From NCBI GenBank assembly GCA_033398695.1, contig CM065817.1, forward strand, positions 63,724,001 through 63,788,000: 64,000 nt of DNA, in the 5' to 3' direction. The DNA is from Orobanche coerulescens. Lineage: Eukaryota > Streptophyta > Magnoliopsida > Lamiales > Orobanchaceae. A program made the translations under genes and the position numbers. Below, in pieces: positions 1-12,370 of the stretch (the stretch's first letter is position 1; each line of letters opens with the position of its first letter). The notes under the pieces were generated by a model. That model was given only the letters and a program-made list of their open reading frames with translations. It was not told where the DNA came from and ran no database searches.

Positions 1-812
1 GAAGTGATTAATTGACAATGACAAGTTTTGATACGGTTAATACAATGATGAATGAGTTACGATTATGAATGAACAACATCAAAAGGAATGAATATCCTTT
101 TAACCGAGTAAGAATTAACTTACACAATACCGATGACAATGTCCTTCCACCAACAACGTCCTAAATGAAAAGTCGGTCGCTCGAACAACCTTGAACAACA
201 ACAATTACCAACAACCGATCAATACACGAATCAAATACGATCATAACCGACCCAAACGTCGATACAACAATATCCGAACTCGTAGATGTACTCTAACGAA
301 AACGTTGAGATACCCGTTGGTTAAAACCAAACCCAAATTATCGAACCAACTCCAAAATGATTGATTCAAACCAGCACAACATTATCAATGACATCAATAA
401 TCTCATAGAAGTCCATAATTCAAGTTTATAATAACGACAATCGGAAATCCCCAAAATAACCGAAGTCAACCCCAAGGGTTCTTGAAATAATTCCGAAAAT
501 AACCATTAAATCCGTAAGAATATACTTATCCAAGGTAGATAATCCATATCTAACATATTCCAATGATAATCCAAGCTTACACGAAGAAATCGGAAGGAAA
601 AACCCAAAAATCCGAAATTCTAGATCCAAGAGATTAATACCTTTGATTCGATGATGAAGATGATGAAATGATGATTAACCCGAAAGATGAGCTTGAAGAT
701 GATGATTGATGAATACACCTCGAAGAATCCTCTCCGAATCGCTCGAAATCGCCCAAAATTTCCGAAGGAATGAAATGAGATGAATAAATGACGAACTCTG
801 ACTAAACTGTCC

Positions 813-822
813 AATTTATAGT
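813..822 (-). promoter_or_regulatory. Candidate TATA box of TE-A LTR (3' copy)
   Basis: The minus strand reads ACTATAAATT here. It lies about 10 bp downstream, in element direction, of the last palindrome of the 833-1402 cluster. The same sequence and spacing occur in the 5' LTR at 17331-17340. Confidence 0.5.
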
Positions 823-832
823 CAGTCCAGGT

Positions 833-1402
833 TAGCGTGCGCTAGCCCTTGTGCGTAGCGTGCGCTAACGAGTAATTTGGGTAGTCCAGTACCCACTGTC
901 CGAACACGGTAGCGCGCACTACGTACCTTCTTATAGTGTGCGCTACGGCCATATTACTAGCGTGCGCTACGACCCATTATTAGCGTGCGCTAACGAAATA
1001 TTGATGCCCAGCACTGGAGTCCAGAAAACTGTCTGACCTCTGATCTGACCCCGATAGCGTGCGCTACAACCATTGTTTAGCGTGCGCTAATATATCGGTT
1101 GCGTACGCTAACAACAACACATAGCGTGCGCTATGAATTAATCCAGTGCAGTCCAGTAGCCACTGGACTCAACCTGATCCGTTCCTAGCGCGCGCTACTC
1201 CACACATATAGCGTGCGCTACTACAACCCATTAGCGCGCGCTACTTACCACTCGTAGCGTGCGCTACAAATAATCTCACCTGCAGTCCAGTACCTTCTGG
1301 ATCGCGGCCTGTGGCAACCTTAGCGTGCGCTAAAGCTGAGTGGTAGCGTGCGCTACCTATACCCAATTAGCGTACGCTAAAAGGAGTATGTAGCGTGCGC
1401 TA
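833..1402. repeat. Cluster of ~18 TAGCG-NN-CGCTA palindromes in TE-A LTR
   Basis: About eighteen perfect or one-off copies of the 12-mer TAGCGTGCGCTA, or TAGCGCGCGCTA, occur irregularly spaced (roughly 20-80 bp apart) among unrelated AT-rich sequence. The arms TAGCG and CGCTA are inverted repeats; the central two bases vary (TG, CG, TA). In the element's direction the cluster occupies U3, immediately upstream of the candidate TATA box. Because spacing is irregular, this is not a satellite array; it resembles repeated binding sites. Confidence 0.85.
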
Positions 1403-1631
1403 CTCCTCACGCACAGCTCGCAACGAAAATGACAGTGATGATAAACGCGGCACGAAACTCCAATCAGATTAGTGATGAATGACGATTGATACACGATACA
1501 ATTACTCTGAATGATGAATACCATGACTGAATATGAGTGACAAATGATCAATAATGAGTGAAATTACTGAGTGATAATGACTGAATGATAAATACTGAAT
1601 GATAATTACTGAATTACAACCGGGTATTACA

Positions 1632-1650
1632 TACACCCCCCCTTAAAAGA
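1632..1650 (-). other. Polypurine tract of TE-A
   Basis: On the minus strand this is TCTTTTAAGGGGGGGTGTA directly before the 3' LTR start. A purine-rich tract against the 3' LTR is the expected plus-strand primer of LTR elements. It follows the conserved GGGACGAAACTC sequence just after the pol stop, common in Tekay-type elements. Confidence 0.8.
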
Positions 1651-1665
1651 GTTTCGTCCCCGAAA

Positions 1666-4456
1666 CTAAGGGTCAAACAATTCGGGATAACTCTCCCGCA
1701 TACTATCCTCGGTTTCCCAAGTAGCCTCTTCGACTCCGTGTCTAGACCACTGAATTTTAACCAAAGGAATCGTCTTATTCCTCAACTGCTTGATTCGCCG
1801 CTCTAAAACTCGTATAGGACGTTCCTCATATGAATGATCATCGGCAATCTCGATTTCATCGAACTGAAGTATGTGACTCGGGTCGGCAACATACTTCCGC
1901 AACTGAGAGACATGAAACACATTATGAATTCGGCTCAACGCCGGAGGTAAAGCCAATCGATAAGCTAACTCGCCCACTCGATCCAAAATCTCAAACGGTC
2001 CAATGAATCTCGGACTCAACTTTCCCCTCTTCCCAAAACGGAAGATACCACGACTCGGGGATACCTTGACCAACACATGGTCACCAGCCTCGAACTCTAA
2101 TGGTCGACGACGGTTATCTGCATAAGATTTCTGTCGACTCTGAGCGGTCAACAAACGACTTCTGATCAAAGCTACCTTCTCACGGGCGGCTATAAGCATA
2201 TCGGGTTCGGTGCCGATTGATTCTGATAAGTCGTCCCAACATAACGGAGATCGACAACGACAACCATACAAGGCCTCGTAAGGTGCCATCTTGATCGAAG
2301 CATGCCAACTATTATTATACGTGAACTCGATCAATGGTAGTTGGGCTTCCCAATCGTCTTTCCAATCGAGGGCGCATGCCCTCAACATGTCCTCTAATGT
2401 CTGAATGGTCCTCTCTGATTGTCCGTCGGACTGAGGATGAAAAGCGGTACTGAGGTTAAGCTGAGTTCCCATAGCACGATGAACTGATTTCCAAAAATGC
2501 GACACAAAACGTCCGTCACGATCGGAAACGATACTTTTAGGAGTACCGTGAAGTCTGACTATCTCTTTAATGAACAACTGGGCAAGTCTCTCGGGACCCC
2601 ACGTATCCTTGATCTCAAGGAAATGAGCTGATTTGGTTAAGCGGTCCACGATCACCCAGATCGTGTTCATGCCACGACGACTCGTCGGCAAACTCGTGAT
2701 GAAATCCATAGAAATGTCTTCCCACTTCCACTCGGGAATAGGAAGAGGTTTCAGCATACCCGCCGGTCGCTGATGTTCAATCTTAACTTGTTGACATGTT
2801 AAGCATCTCGAAACAAATTCTGCGACTTCTCGCTTCATATTACTCCACCAGTAATTTTGTATCAAGTCCTTGTACATCTTACTAGACCCCGGATGAACAG
2901 AATAAGGGGTAGCATCAGCTTCTGTCAAAATCGAGTTTTTCAACTCGTCATTCGCCGGTACGCACAACCGATTCTTAAACCTCAAAAGTCCATCCTCGTG
3001 GACCACAAATCCAGGGGCTTTCCCCTGAGCCACATCCTCTCGGATGTGCAACAATGATGGGTCCGAACCCTGATTCTCTCGGATTTCCTCCTCGAGTGAC
3101 GATGAAATCTCTAACATACAAAGCTGCCCCTGAACTCGCTGAAGCCAGACCTCGATCTCGGTTCTAAGGAATTCCTGCTGAAGCTCCTTCTGAACTGTTA
3201 AACGGGCAAGCATATGCTCCTGAACGGACTTACGACTCAAGGCATCGGCGACAACGTTCACCTTGCCCGGGTGGTAGAGGATCTCGATATCATAATCTTT
3301 GATTAATTCCAACCACCGTCTCTGACGCATATTTAACTCCTTCCGAGTAAATATATACTTTAAGCTCTTATGATCAGTGAATATCTGACACGTAACGCCA
3401 TAAAGATAATGACGCCAAATTTTCAAAGCGAACACCACGGCTGCTAGCTCCAGGTCGTGGGTCGGATAATTAACCTCGTAAGGTCTCAATTGCCGTGAAG
3501 CATAGGCAATAACCTTCCCGTTCTGCATGAGTACACATCCGAGACCCTGTCCGGATGCATCACTATAAACCACAAATCCTTCCGTCCCCTGCGGCAAGGA
3601 GAGTACAGGTGCTGACATTAACCGGCTCTTGAGTTCCTCAAAACTCCGTTGACACGCGTCGGACCACGTGTATTTCTTATCCTTCCGCAAAAGGTTCGTT
3701 AAGGGTTGAGCGATTCGAGAAAATCCCTCTACAAATCGCCGATAATAACCCGCTAATCCGAGGAAACTTCGGATTTCCTTAACGTTCTTCGGAGGTAGCC
3801 AATCTCGAATAGCCTCCGTCTTCTGAGGGTCGACACGAACTCCGTCTGATGAAATTACATGTCCGAGAAAAGTCACTTCGGACATCCAGAACTCACATTT
3901 GGAGAACTTCCCATAAAGTTTTTCTCGTCTCAACACGTCGAGCACTTGATGAAGGTGAAACTCGTGTTCCTCCCGGTCATGAGAATAAATCAAAATATCA
4001 TCGATGAAGACAACAACAAACTGATCCAGAAAGTCGATGAAAACTCGATTCATTAACTCCATGAATACCGCAGGTGCATTAGTCAATCCGAACGGCATAA
4101 CCACAAACTCATAATGACCATAGCGTGTTCGAAACGCCGTCCTCGCGATGTCCGACTCTCGGATCCGCAACTGATGATATCGAGACCTTAAGTCGATCTT
4201 GGAAAATACTGAAGCTCCTTGAAGTTGATCTAAGAGATCATCAATACGGGGTAAGGGATACTTGTTCTTGATCGTCACCCGGTTCAATTCCCGGTAATCA
4301 ATACACAAGCGGAACGAACCATCCTTCTTCTTGACAAATAACACTGGTGCTCCCCACGGGGACGCACTCGGTCGAATATAACCCTTCTCGAACAATTCCT
4401 CAAGTTGGTTCTTTAGTTCCTGCATTTCGGTCGGGGCCATCCGGTACGGTGCCTTC
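1666..4456 (-). CDS. TE-A pol: RT, RNase H, integrase, chromodomain (3' part)
   Basis: Open reading frame of about 930 codons with no internal stop. Reverse transcriptase: CIDYRELN near residue 56, then the catalytic [13 protein letters not shown] with FIDD at about 155-158 (counting from the first codon of the open frame). RNase H starts at [11 protein letters not shown], Asp at about 304. Integrase follows: a zinc-binding segment ending CLTCQQVK, then the core with [16 protein letters not shown] and [11 protein letters not shown] (D, D and the later E). The C-terminal ~60 residues ([10 protein letters not shown]... [12 protein letters not shown]) match the diverged chromodomain of Tekay-like chromoviruses. 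The first few codons of the open frame lie in the TE-B LTR; the true N-terminal part of the polyprotein is at 13252-13888. Odd point: the RT motif usually reading LRSGYHQ reads LRSRYHQ here, replacing a conserved Gly. Confidence 0.93.
4452..4456. repeat. Target-site duplication CCTTC, left of TE-B
   Basis: CCTTC immediately precedes the TE-B LTR start (TGTAACACCC at 4457) and is repeated at 13252-13256 right after its end. A 5-bp duplication is the expected integrase footprint. Confidence 0.93.
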
Positions 4457-5197
4457 TGTAACACCCCCAAAACCGTATGGGAATATTACACGCTGTAAAC
4501 CCTTTCCGCAAGGATCTACCAGGCTAAACATCCATAAACAACCAAATGCTTGCCCGGCCAGGGTCAAACAATATAATAATACAGACCGTTAAGGTCACTT
4601 ACACATAAACACACAGACCGATGAGGTCACACAACTCTATCAACAGGACTGACTAACAACATTACCCACACAGGGTTCGAAATACAATACAACGGAAGAC
4701 TGAATCAACTCTAACAATACAAATAAACTCTACCAACTCTAAACTCTTGATTAGTATCGCATATAGTCTTCCTCTTGTGCCAATCCTGTGTTGCTCCCCG
4801 AACTGCATGTACACAGACGCAAAACAGACATCCACCCCCCGAATACTCGGGGGTTAGTAAAACTCCACTGTTTTACTAGTGCAAGTATCAAACCATACGA
4901 AATGTAACAAGCAAATTGCAACTATGAATTTAATACGGAAATCAGTTATCAAAATGTTCCCGAGAAGTTTTAGAATTTCGAACTCAAGTAAGAGATATTT
5001 GAAAAGGAACACATCATCTCAGGGATTTTTAAAGCAGAAATTCTTTTGGATCTCGAGTCCCAATTTACAAAACCCTTTTCGTAAACAATAGGGCCTTAGC
5101 CCGATTCTCGTTTCAAAGCATACTAAATAATATATAATTATGAGTCCGAGATCCATATTTAAAATGTTACCCGAACAATCACTGCTACACGATCATT

Positions 5198-5577
5198 GTT
5201 CGTACACATCATGTACCGAACTCCGAAGGCCTCGACGGACCTTACCCGGACCACACACATTGTTCGTACACATCATGTACCGAACTCCGGAGGCCACAAC
5301 GGACCCTACCCGGCCACACACACTGTTCGTACACATCATGTACCGAACTCCGGAGGCCTCAACGGACCCTACCCGGCCACAACATCGTTCGTACACATCA
5401 TGTACCGAACTCCAGAGGCCTCGTCAGACCCTACCTGGATCACACACCTTGTCCGTACACGTCATGTACCGGACTCCAGAGGCCTCGTCAGACCCTACCT
5501 GGATCACACACTTTGTTCGTACACATCATGTACCGAACTCCAGAGGCCTCGTCAGACCCTACCTGGAACACACACAC
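5198..5577. repeat. Six-unit 62-64 bp minisatellite in TE-B 3' LTR
   Basis: Units begin GTTCGTACACATCATGTACC at 5198, 5262, 5325, 5387, 5451 (variant GTCCGTACACG) and 5515. Each carries a TCCGGAGGCCTC-like core and a C-rich CCTACCCGG segment. The same six-unit array is at about 10998-11372 in the other LTR. The period is not a multiple of three, so the open frames through it are not protein repeats. Confidence 0.9.
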
Positions 5578-6578
5578 ATCGACACGACACAATTCATAAT
5601 CATTAAATGTCAAGCCATTCCACATTACACTGAAATGTTCAATCAAGTATGTAAACCAAAACAACACATATATCATGATCATCACAACGACTCTTAACCA
5701 ACATAACACACATTCGGTACACAGTACATTGAACAACCACGTGTACAACCATCTCATATGTACATCGCAATCCTGCACAAATGGCACGACGCCTATCACG
5801 GGTACCAATATATCACTATTATCACAAAGCCTTCAAATTTCGGAAAACACAACCAACTCAAACGGAACATATTTACGGAGGCAAGCAAAATCGTCATACA
5901 TATCATACGTAATTAATATTCACAAGATACAAGTCGTATAATAAGATACTTGCCTTAATAACCGCTACCAAACGTTCCGAAGAACACCGTTCGACCGAGA
6001 AGCTCGGACCCCGAAGAAGACAACGAACGGAAGGGTTCCGACTCGAGTTCTTCACAAGAATTCGACCCTAACAACATAAATTCAATAAATCATCGATCAT
6101 ACGAGGAAGAATAATCGTAGAACGCCCGAAAACCCCTCTATGACATTTTACCGGACACCTTCAAGGCGTCGGTCAAGAACTCGACTAAAATAACGAATCG
6201 ATACGATCCGACCATGGGTTAACAAGGGAAATGATACAATACCTCCTAATAATCATCAATCCATCACAATCTTAAGTTAAATTGGATTAACCGGGCGGAA
6301 TCGAACAAAATACCCAAAATCCCCAATTATCCAAAAGGGAGGGTTTCAAGAAATAATACCTTTGGAGATTCAAGTACTAAGATCCGTAGAACACGCGTTA
6401 GATTGATTGCCCGAGCCTCACAACCGAAGAAAAATGGTGAAAATCGACCCCACGGATGAAGAAAGCTTGAGAGTTCTCCCCCCCTTAGCTCCCTCTCTCT
6501 CTCTCTCGCAGTGAAAATGGAGAAGAAATCGGCCGATTTCGTCTAATAAAGACGAATTTGCACAGTTGACCGCTTCGT

Positions 6579-6855
6579 GTGCCGCGGCACAGCCGAAGTG
6601 TGCCGCGGCACAGGCCGAAAATTTACTCCCAGGTTTCCGCGTTGTGCCGCGGCACAGCCTGCGTGTGCCGCGGCACCCGGTACAGTCGGGTTTAGGTCGC
6701 AGAAGACACTCGAGTGTGCCGCGGCACCAACAGTGTGTGCGGCACTGCTCGCACCGTGCCGCGGCACGGATGGGTGTGCCGCGCACACAAGATGATTTGT
6801 TCGACCAACAATCGAAGGAATTTGTGCCGCGCACGCACATCTTGTGCCGCGCCCA
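6579..6855. repeat. GTGCCGCGGCAC palindrome cluster in TE-B 3' LTR
   Basis: Perfect copies of the 12-bp palindrome GTGCCGCGGCAC start at 6579, 6600, 6644, 6665, 6716 and 6756, with degenerate copies up to 6855. In element direction the cluster lies about 620-890 bp from the LTR start, in the same relative place as the TAGCG-type palindromes of TE-A and TE-G. A weak AT-rich TATA-like stretch (minus strand TTTATTAG, 6544-6551) follows. Confidence 0.88.
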
Positions 6856-7472
6856 CACCCCTATTAGGTTTCAAAATGATAAAAATGATCCGGAAAGAGA
6901 ATAAAACGATAGGAATCAATATTTGGGAACCAATAACACGAAATGGATCCACGGCAACCCCGAAACGGCGGTTCCGCACCACAATAACGAGAACACAGTT
7001 CAACAGTTGACAGGAAGGACACAGTGAAAGGTACACGAGGGTCACTATGACCGAGAAATATACCAAAAATGAAAATACAAGGGAAAGAAAAGTACCGGAT
7101 ATTACAGAGACAACAATTACAGATACGGATACCCGTAACTTTGGGCAAATTCCAAAATGGCCCAGAACGCCCGGAAATCACGATACGTGATCGAAAAACC
7201 AAACCGAAGATCACAACACGTCCAACAAAGTTAAACGGACTTGCGGGAAACTCAAACAGTTAGCTTGACGAGATTCGCAAGAATCGAACTCAAGTGCGGA
7301 AAAGTCGCTAAAAAGCACGGAACTCAACAAAACAACACCGAAACGAACTCAGATGACAACAAGTGTAGAATTAATCATTCTCGAAATGACGAAACGGTCA
7401 TGAGCGAGTCGTCAAAACGGACTTCGGCCGAAAAAAGAAATTTACCGAAAATCGAAAATTGCGGATATTACA

Positions 7473-10264
7473 TTCTACCCTCCTTAAAAGAAGTTTCGTC
7501 CCGAAACTTAAAACAAGTAGGGAGAAGAAATATCCCGCCTGGAAAAACTCAACGAGATACTCAAGAAGTGCGTAACTCATGCCCAACGGCGAAACGTTAC
7601 AAGCAACGCAACGGAATATACGGCGTGAAAACACGCTCCACGACGACCAACACGACGCCCCCGGTATAGACATAATAAAATCAACAAGTGACAAGCGTCA
7701 TCAAATAGATAATACAATCGAGTCGATTATCTGAACAATCGTAAAACACAACGAACAAAAATCAATACGATTGACCAACCCAACGGTTCATCAATCAAAA
7801 CACGAGCCAAACGCTGAACAAATACGGAATTCCACCGCCCAAGGGTTGGAAGATCGAAACGAGACTAATTTCTCGAACTTAAGGAAATTACGAAGGAGTC
7901 TGGACGTTCAACAATCATGAATCGAGATCAACAAAAAAAATGAACAATCAATGATCAACCATAACGATCGAGTCAACAAAAATCGAATAATCATGTTCGG
8001 ATCACGAAGAACAATAAGGTTCAACCGACAACTCCGAAGTTCACATCTCGACTCGAGACAAAACATGATCCGGTGAAAACAACAAGATGTGCACCCACAT
8101 CGATCCACAGAAAGGGAATAGCAATTGAAAAAATCACAACGACAAACGAGTTATTCCGAAACAATACCACACTCGTTCGATCAACAAAAGCAGGGGGTAG
8201 GACAAGCTCAGAAAATGTCAACGAACATAACCGAGTCAACAGAGTCGAAAATACAGAGGTTCAAAATCCAATCCACTTCGAATAAGAGAACTAATAAAAC
8301 CAGATGATGTCACTTCCGAACAAGGTTCACAAGAATCGAACCGAACTCGAAAAAGTCACAAATGATAACCAGATCGACCCACAATAGGATCACACTGCTC
8401 GAACGATTTAAACCGGAATACGTAAAGTTGTAAAGTATCAACGAACACGAGCGAGTCGATAGAATTGAGAAAGAGAAAATGCAGGGGCAAAAATAATACG
8501 GGTATTATGTTCGACCTCTTCAAAAAGAAGTGTCGTTCCCAAACTCACAACACGAAATCAAGGTGACAACACAACAAGCATCCGACGAAACATCTCCCAT
8601 GGGCCTCTTAGAGCCGATTCCGATAATCGTGGCCAAGCGCGAACTCCGAAAGTCTTGGTAGTCAAATCGCAAAATCAATTCGGTGTCCTCGAGTCCACAC
8701 TTGAAATGTGTTCTTGACGAGAAGGACAATTTACACGTGCATGCCCCGCACATCACGGTTGAAACGCCTCGACTCGGCATACCGAAAATACAAATGATAA
8801 ATACAATGGGGCATAACGTCGCAAAACAACATAGCGGAGATGCCAACTCGGACAACAAGGAATCATAATACATATCATATACAACGATTATCATCGTAAA
8901 ATAATACACACAAACACTACAAAGAACGACGGTATCGTTCGCGACCTCAACGCCCGAACAATAACCAGACATAATTACAAACATTGTGAAACAATCACAT
9001 ATGCACACGAACGTACAAACCCAAGCTTTAATACTCACACAGTGCGATAACACGCAAGCCACCACGAAATGACAACATAAAGGATCGTCATCACACCTCC
9101 CACAAGGGCTAGCAAAATATATGCGTGGCGACCGACTCGACGCTCACGCCACCAATTCAATCACAATTCAAGTTAACACCGTAACGAAAGTTCAAAACCA
9201 TACACGCATTTCCGGTCCGCAAAAAGGAATGATAAGTTTTAAAACGAAAACCACCTTTTGAAAACAGTTTGGAAACAACAGTTGATCTTGAGTATCATTT
9301 TACAAAAAAAGTAGTACAAACACCATTATCGAGACTTTGAAAATCATCTTGCGTTTGGACAAAAATGAGGACACCTTTCCTTTAGTGAAAAACTTTCAAA
9401 AATATTCGACCCTTGGGTCTAAACAACTGCATTTGAAAATATCTCAAAATATTTTTGGTCCTCAACCGGGAAATTTTTGAAATGTATTGCGGCATTAGAA
9501 AACACCTTGAAAACACCGCAAGAAAATAATTCGTTTTAAAAGTACGTCTCGAATTTCAATTTTCTAAGATACTCAAGGTTTTCAAAAATAATTCAATGGG
9601 CTAGCACGCCCAAAAATTTCGTAATTACACGGGACAATATAGCGCCGAGGGTCCCGCCACGAACCCACTGTGCTAAAAACCTTTTATAAGCTACCAAAAA
9701 GGCCGATGACGGTAATATTTCAAAAATTCACAAAATCCGTTTACAAAATACTAAATTCCGTCATAAGAATTTCGCCAACATGATCGAGGCCATAATGCCA
9801 AAAACTCGGTTAAGGGAATTGGTTTTCGAAATAAAACTCAGTCGGTAAAATACCGAAAGCCATTACAAAAGAACTCACGCAATGATAAAAGAAATAAAAT
9901 CAAACATGCACAAGACAAAGAACACTACTCCTCATATGAACGAAAAATGGGAGTCAAATGATCACATATCACGAAATCAAAATCCATAAGAGGATTCCGT
10001 CAATTGACTCATAATCATAAAAATAGCTCGTGTCACACGAGGCACAACACAAAGAAGGGAGACTTACATCCACAGGCCGCACGGAGATGACGGTCGCCCA
10101 CGATACTAATCTCATCCGACAACATATCCGACACGTCGTGACTACGCACAACTCAACTTGTCACCTGACGACTCGAACGACAAGACAACACATTACTCGA
10201 CAAAACACGACTCGACTCGACCTGACAGCCTAGGTTTCCACAACCTAAGCTCCGATACCATAAA
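7473..10264 (-). other. TE-B internal region, non-coding
   Basis: About 2.8 kb without a recognisable domain. The left end (7473-7510) is the PPT plus the conserved GGGACGAAACTT motif. The piece at about 8330-8540 repeats, in degenerate form, the end of the TE-B LTR plus this PPT motif (see findings). The rest is A-rich, with short open frames on both strands; the largest (8520-9065, minus, 181 codons) has no domain I recognise and is probably chance. Confidence 0.8.
10249..10260 (-). promoter_or_regulatory. Primer-binding site of TE-B (tRNA-iMet type)
   Basis: The minus strand reads TGGTATCGGAGC, four bases inside the 5' LTR. This matches the initiator-Met PBS (TGGTATCAGAGC) except for G in place of A at position 8. 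Confidence 0.88.
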
Positions 10265-10997
10265 TGTAACACCCCCAAAACCGTATGGGAATATTACACG
10301 CCGTAAACCCTTTCCGCAAGGATCTACCAGGCTAAACGTCCATAAACAACCAAATGCTTGCCCGGGCAGGGTCAAACAATATAATAATACAGACCGTTAA
10401 GGTCACTTACACATAAACACACAGACCGATGAGGTCACACAACTCTATCAATAGGACTGACTAACAACATTACCCACACAGGGTTCGAAATACAATACAA
10501 CGGAAGACTGAATCAACTCTAACAATACAAATAAACTCTACCAACTCTCAACTCTTGATTAGTATCGCAGCTCGTCATCCCCTTGTGCCAATCCTGTGAT
10601 CGCTCCCGAACTCGCATGTACCGACGCAAAATGACATCCACCCCCGAATACTGGGGTTAGTAAAACTCCACCGTTTTACTAGTGCAAGTATCAAACCATA
10701 CGAAATGTAACAAGCAAATTGCAACTATGAATTTAATACGGAAATCGATTATCAAAATGTTCCCAGAAGTTTTAGAATTTCGAACTCAAGTAAGAGATAT
10801 TTGAAAAGGAACACATCATCTCGGGATTTCTAAAGCGTAAATTCTTTTGGATCTCGAGTCCCAATTTACAAAACCCTTTTCGTAAACAATAGGGCCTTAG
10901 CCCGATTCTCGTTCAAAGCATACTAAATAATATATAATTATGAGTCCGAGATCCATATTTAAAATGTTACCCGAACAATCATGCTACACGATCATTG

Positions 10998-11372
10998 TTC
11001 GTACACATCATGTACCGAACTCCGGAGGCCTCGACGGACCTTACCCGACCACACACATTGTTCGTACACATCATGTACCGAACTCCGAGGCCTCAACGGA
11101 CCCTACCCGCCACACACACCGCTTCGTACACATCATGTACCGAACTCCGAGGCCTCAACGGACCCTACCCGGCCACAACATCGTTCGTACACATCATGTA
11201 CCGAACTCCGCAGGCCTCGCTGACCCTACCTGGATCACACACCTTGTCCGTACACGTCATGTACCGGACTCCGGAGGCCTCGTCGGACCCTACCTGGATC
11301 ACACACTTTGTTCGTACACATCATGTACCGAACTCCGCAGGCCTCGTCAGACCCTACCTGGAACACACACAC
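10998..11372. repeat. Six-unit minisatellite in TE-B 5' LTR
   Basis: Same repeat as at 5198-5577, with units starting near 10998, 11060, 11122, 11184, 11247 and 11311. Unit number is equal in both LTRs; single-base losses differ. Confidence 0.88.
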
Positions 11373-12370
11373 ATCGACACGACACAATTCATAATCATTA
11401 AATGTCAAGCCATTCCACATTACACTGAAATGTTCAATCAAGTATGTAAACCAAAACAACACATATATCATGATCATCACAACGACTCTTAACCAACATA
11501 ACACACATTCGGTACACAGTACATTGAACAACCACGTGTACAACCATCTCATATGTACATCGCAATCCTGCACAAATGGCATGACGCCTATCACGGGTAC
11601 CAATATATCACTATTATCACAAAGCCTTCAAATTTCGGAAAACACAACCAACTCAAACGGAACATATTTACGGAGGCAAGCAAAATCGTCATACATATCA
11701 TACGTAATTAATATTCACAAGATACATGTCGTATAATAAGATACTTGCCTTAATAACCGCTACCAAACGTTCCGAAGAACACCGTTCGACCGGGAAGCTC
11801 GGACCCCGAAGGAGACAACGAACGGAAGGGTTCCGACTCGAGTTCTTCACAAGAATTCGACCCTAACAACATAAATTCAATAAATCATCGATCATACGAG
11901 GAAGAATAATCGTAGAACGCTCGAAAACCCCTCTATGACATTTTACCGGACACCTTCAAGGCGTCGGTCAAGAACTCGACTGAAATAACGAATCGATACG
12001 ATCCGACCATGGGTTGACAAGGGAAATGATACAATACATCCTAATAATCATCAATCCATCACAATCTTAAGTTAAATTGGATTAACCGGGCAGAATCGAA
12101 CAAAATACCCAAAATCCCCAATTATCCAAAAGGGAGGGTTTCAAGAAATAATACCTTTGGAGATTCAAGTACTAAGATCCGTAGAACACGCGTTAGATTG
12201 ATTGCCCGAGCCTCACAACCGAAGAAAAATGGTGAAAATCGACCCCCCGGATGAAGAAAGCTTGAGAGTTCTCCCCCCCTTAGCTCCCTCTCTCTCTCGC
12301 GCAGTGAAAATGGAGAAGAAATCGGCCGATTTCGTCTAATAAAGACGAATTTGCACAGTTGACCGCTTCG

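Larger units (their letters stand above)
1..1631 (-). repeat. TE-A 3' LTR (partial)
   Basis: Near-identical to 16520-18148. On the plus strand it ends in GGGTATTACA at 1631, so on the element strand the LTR begins TGTAATACCC. The distal end (the TGTAACACCCC terminus seen at 15677) lies outside the window. Visible differences from the other LTR are scattered substitutions and small indels, e.g. around 1311-1320 versus 17818-17828. Confidence 0.95.
4457..7472 (-). repeat. TE-B 3' LTR
   Basis: Matches 10265-13251 over its whole length with scattered 1-4 bp differences. It contains a six-unit minisatellite (5198-5577), a GA/CT-rich tract near 6480-6510, and a GTGCCGCGGCAC palindrome cluster (6579-6855). 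No gene is visible; the small open frames in the repeats are by-products of low stop density. Confidence 0.93.

Noticed and set aside
833..1402. Possible CRISPR-like or regulatory array of direct repeats
   Set aside because: Repeats are short palindromes with irregular spacing inside a plant LTR, without cas genes; not a CRISPR array.
5140..5697. Open frames of 136-185 codons with repeating SYTSCTELRRP or VHIMYRTPEA units
   Set aside because: They arise from the 62-64 bp minisatellite in the TE-B LTR. All frames are open, the period is not a multiple of three, and the other LTR does not keep the frames.
6418..6904. Overlapping Cys/Arg/Ala-rich open frames on both strands
   Set aside because: By-product of the GTGCCGCGGCAC palindromes, which contain no stop in any frame; not conserved in the paired LTR.
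8520..9065. 181-codon minus-strand frame in TE-B interior
   Set aside because: Cys/Val-rich with no recognisable domain, and it begins in the relic PPT sequence. Probably chance.
7473..10264. TE-B interior as a captured host gene
   Set aside because: No long frame, no intron-exon pattern and no recognisable protein; AT-rich and partly LTR-like.
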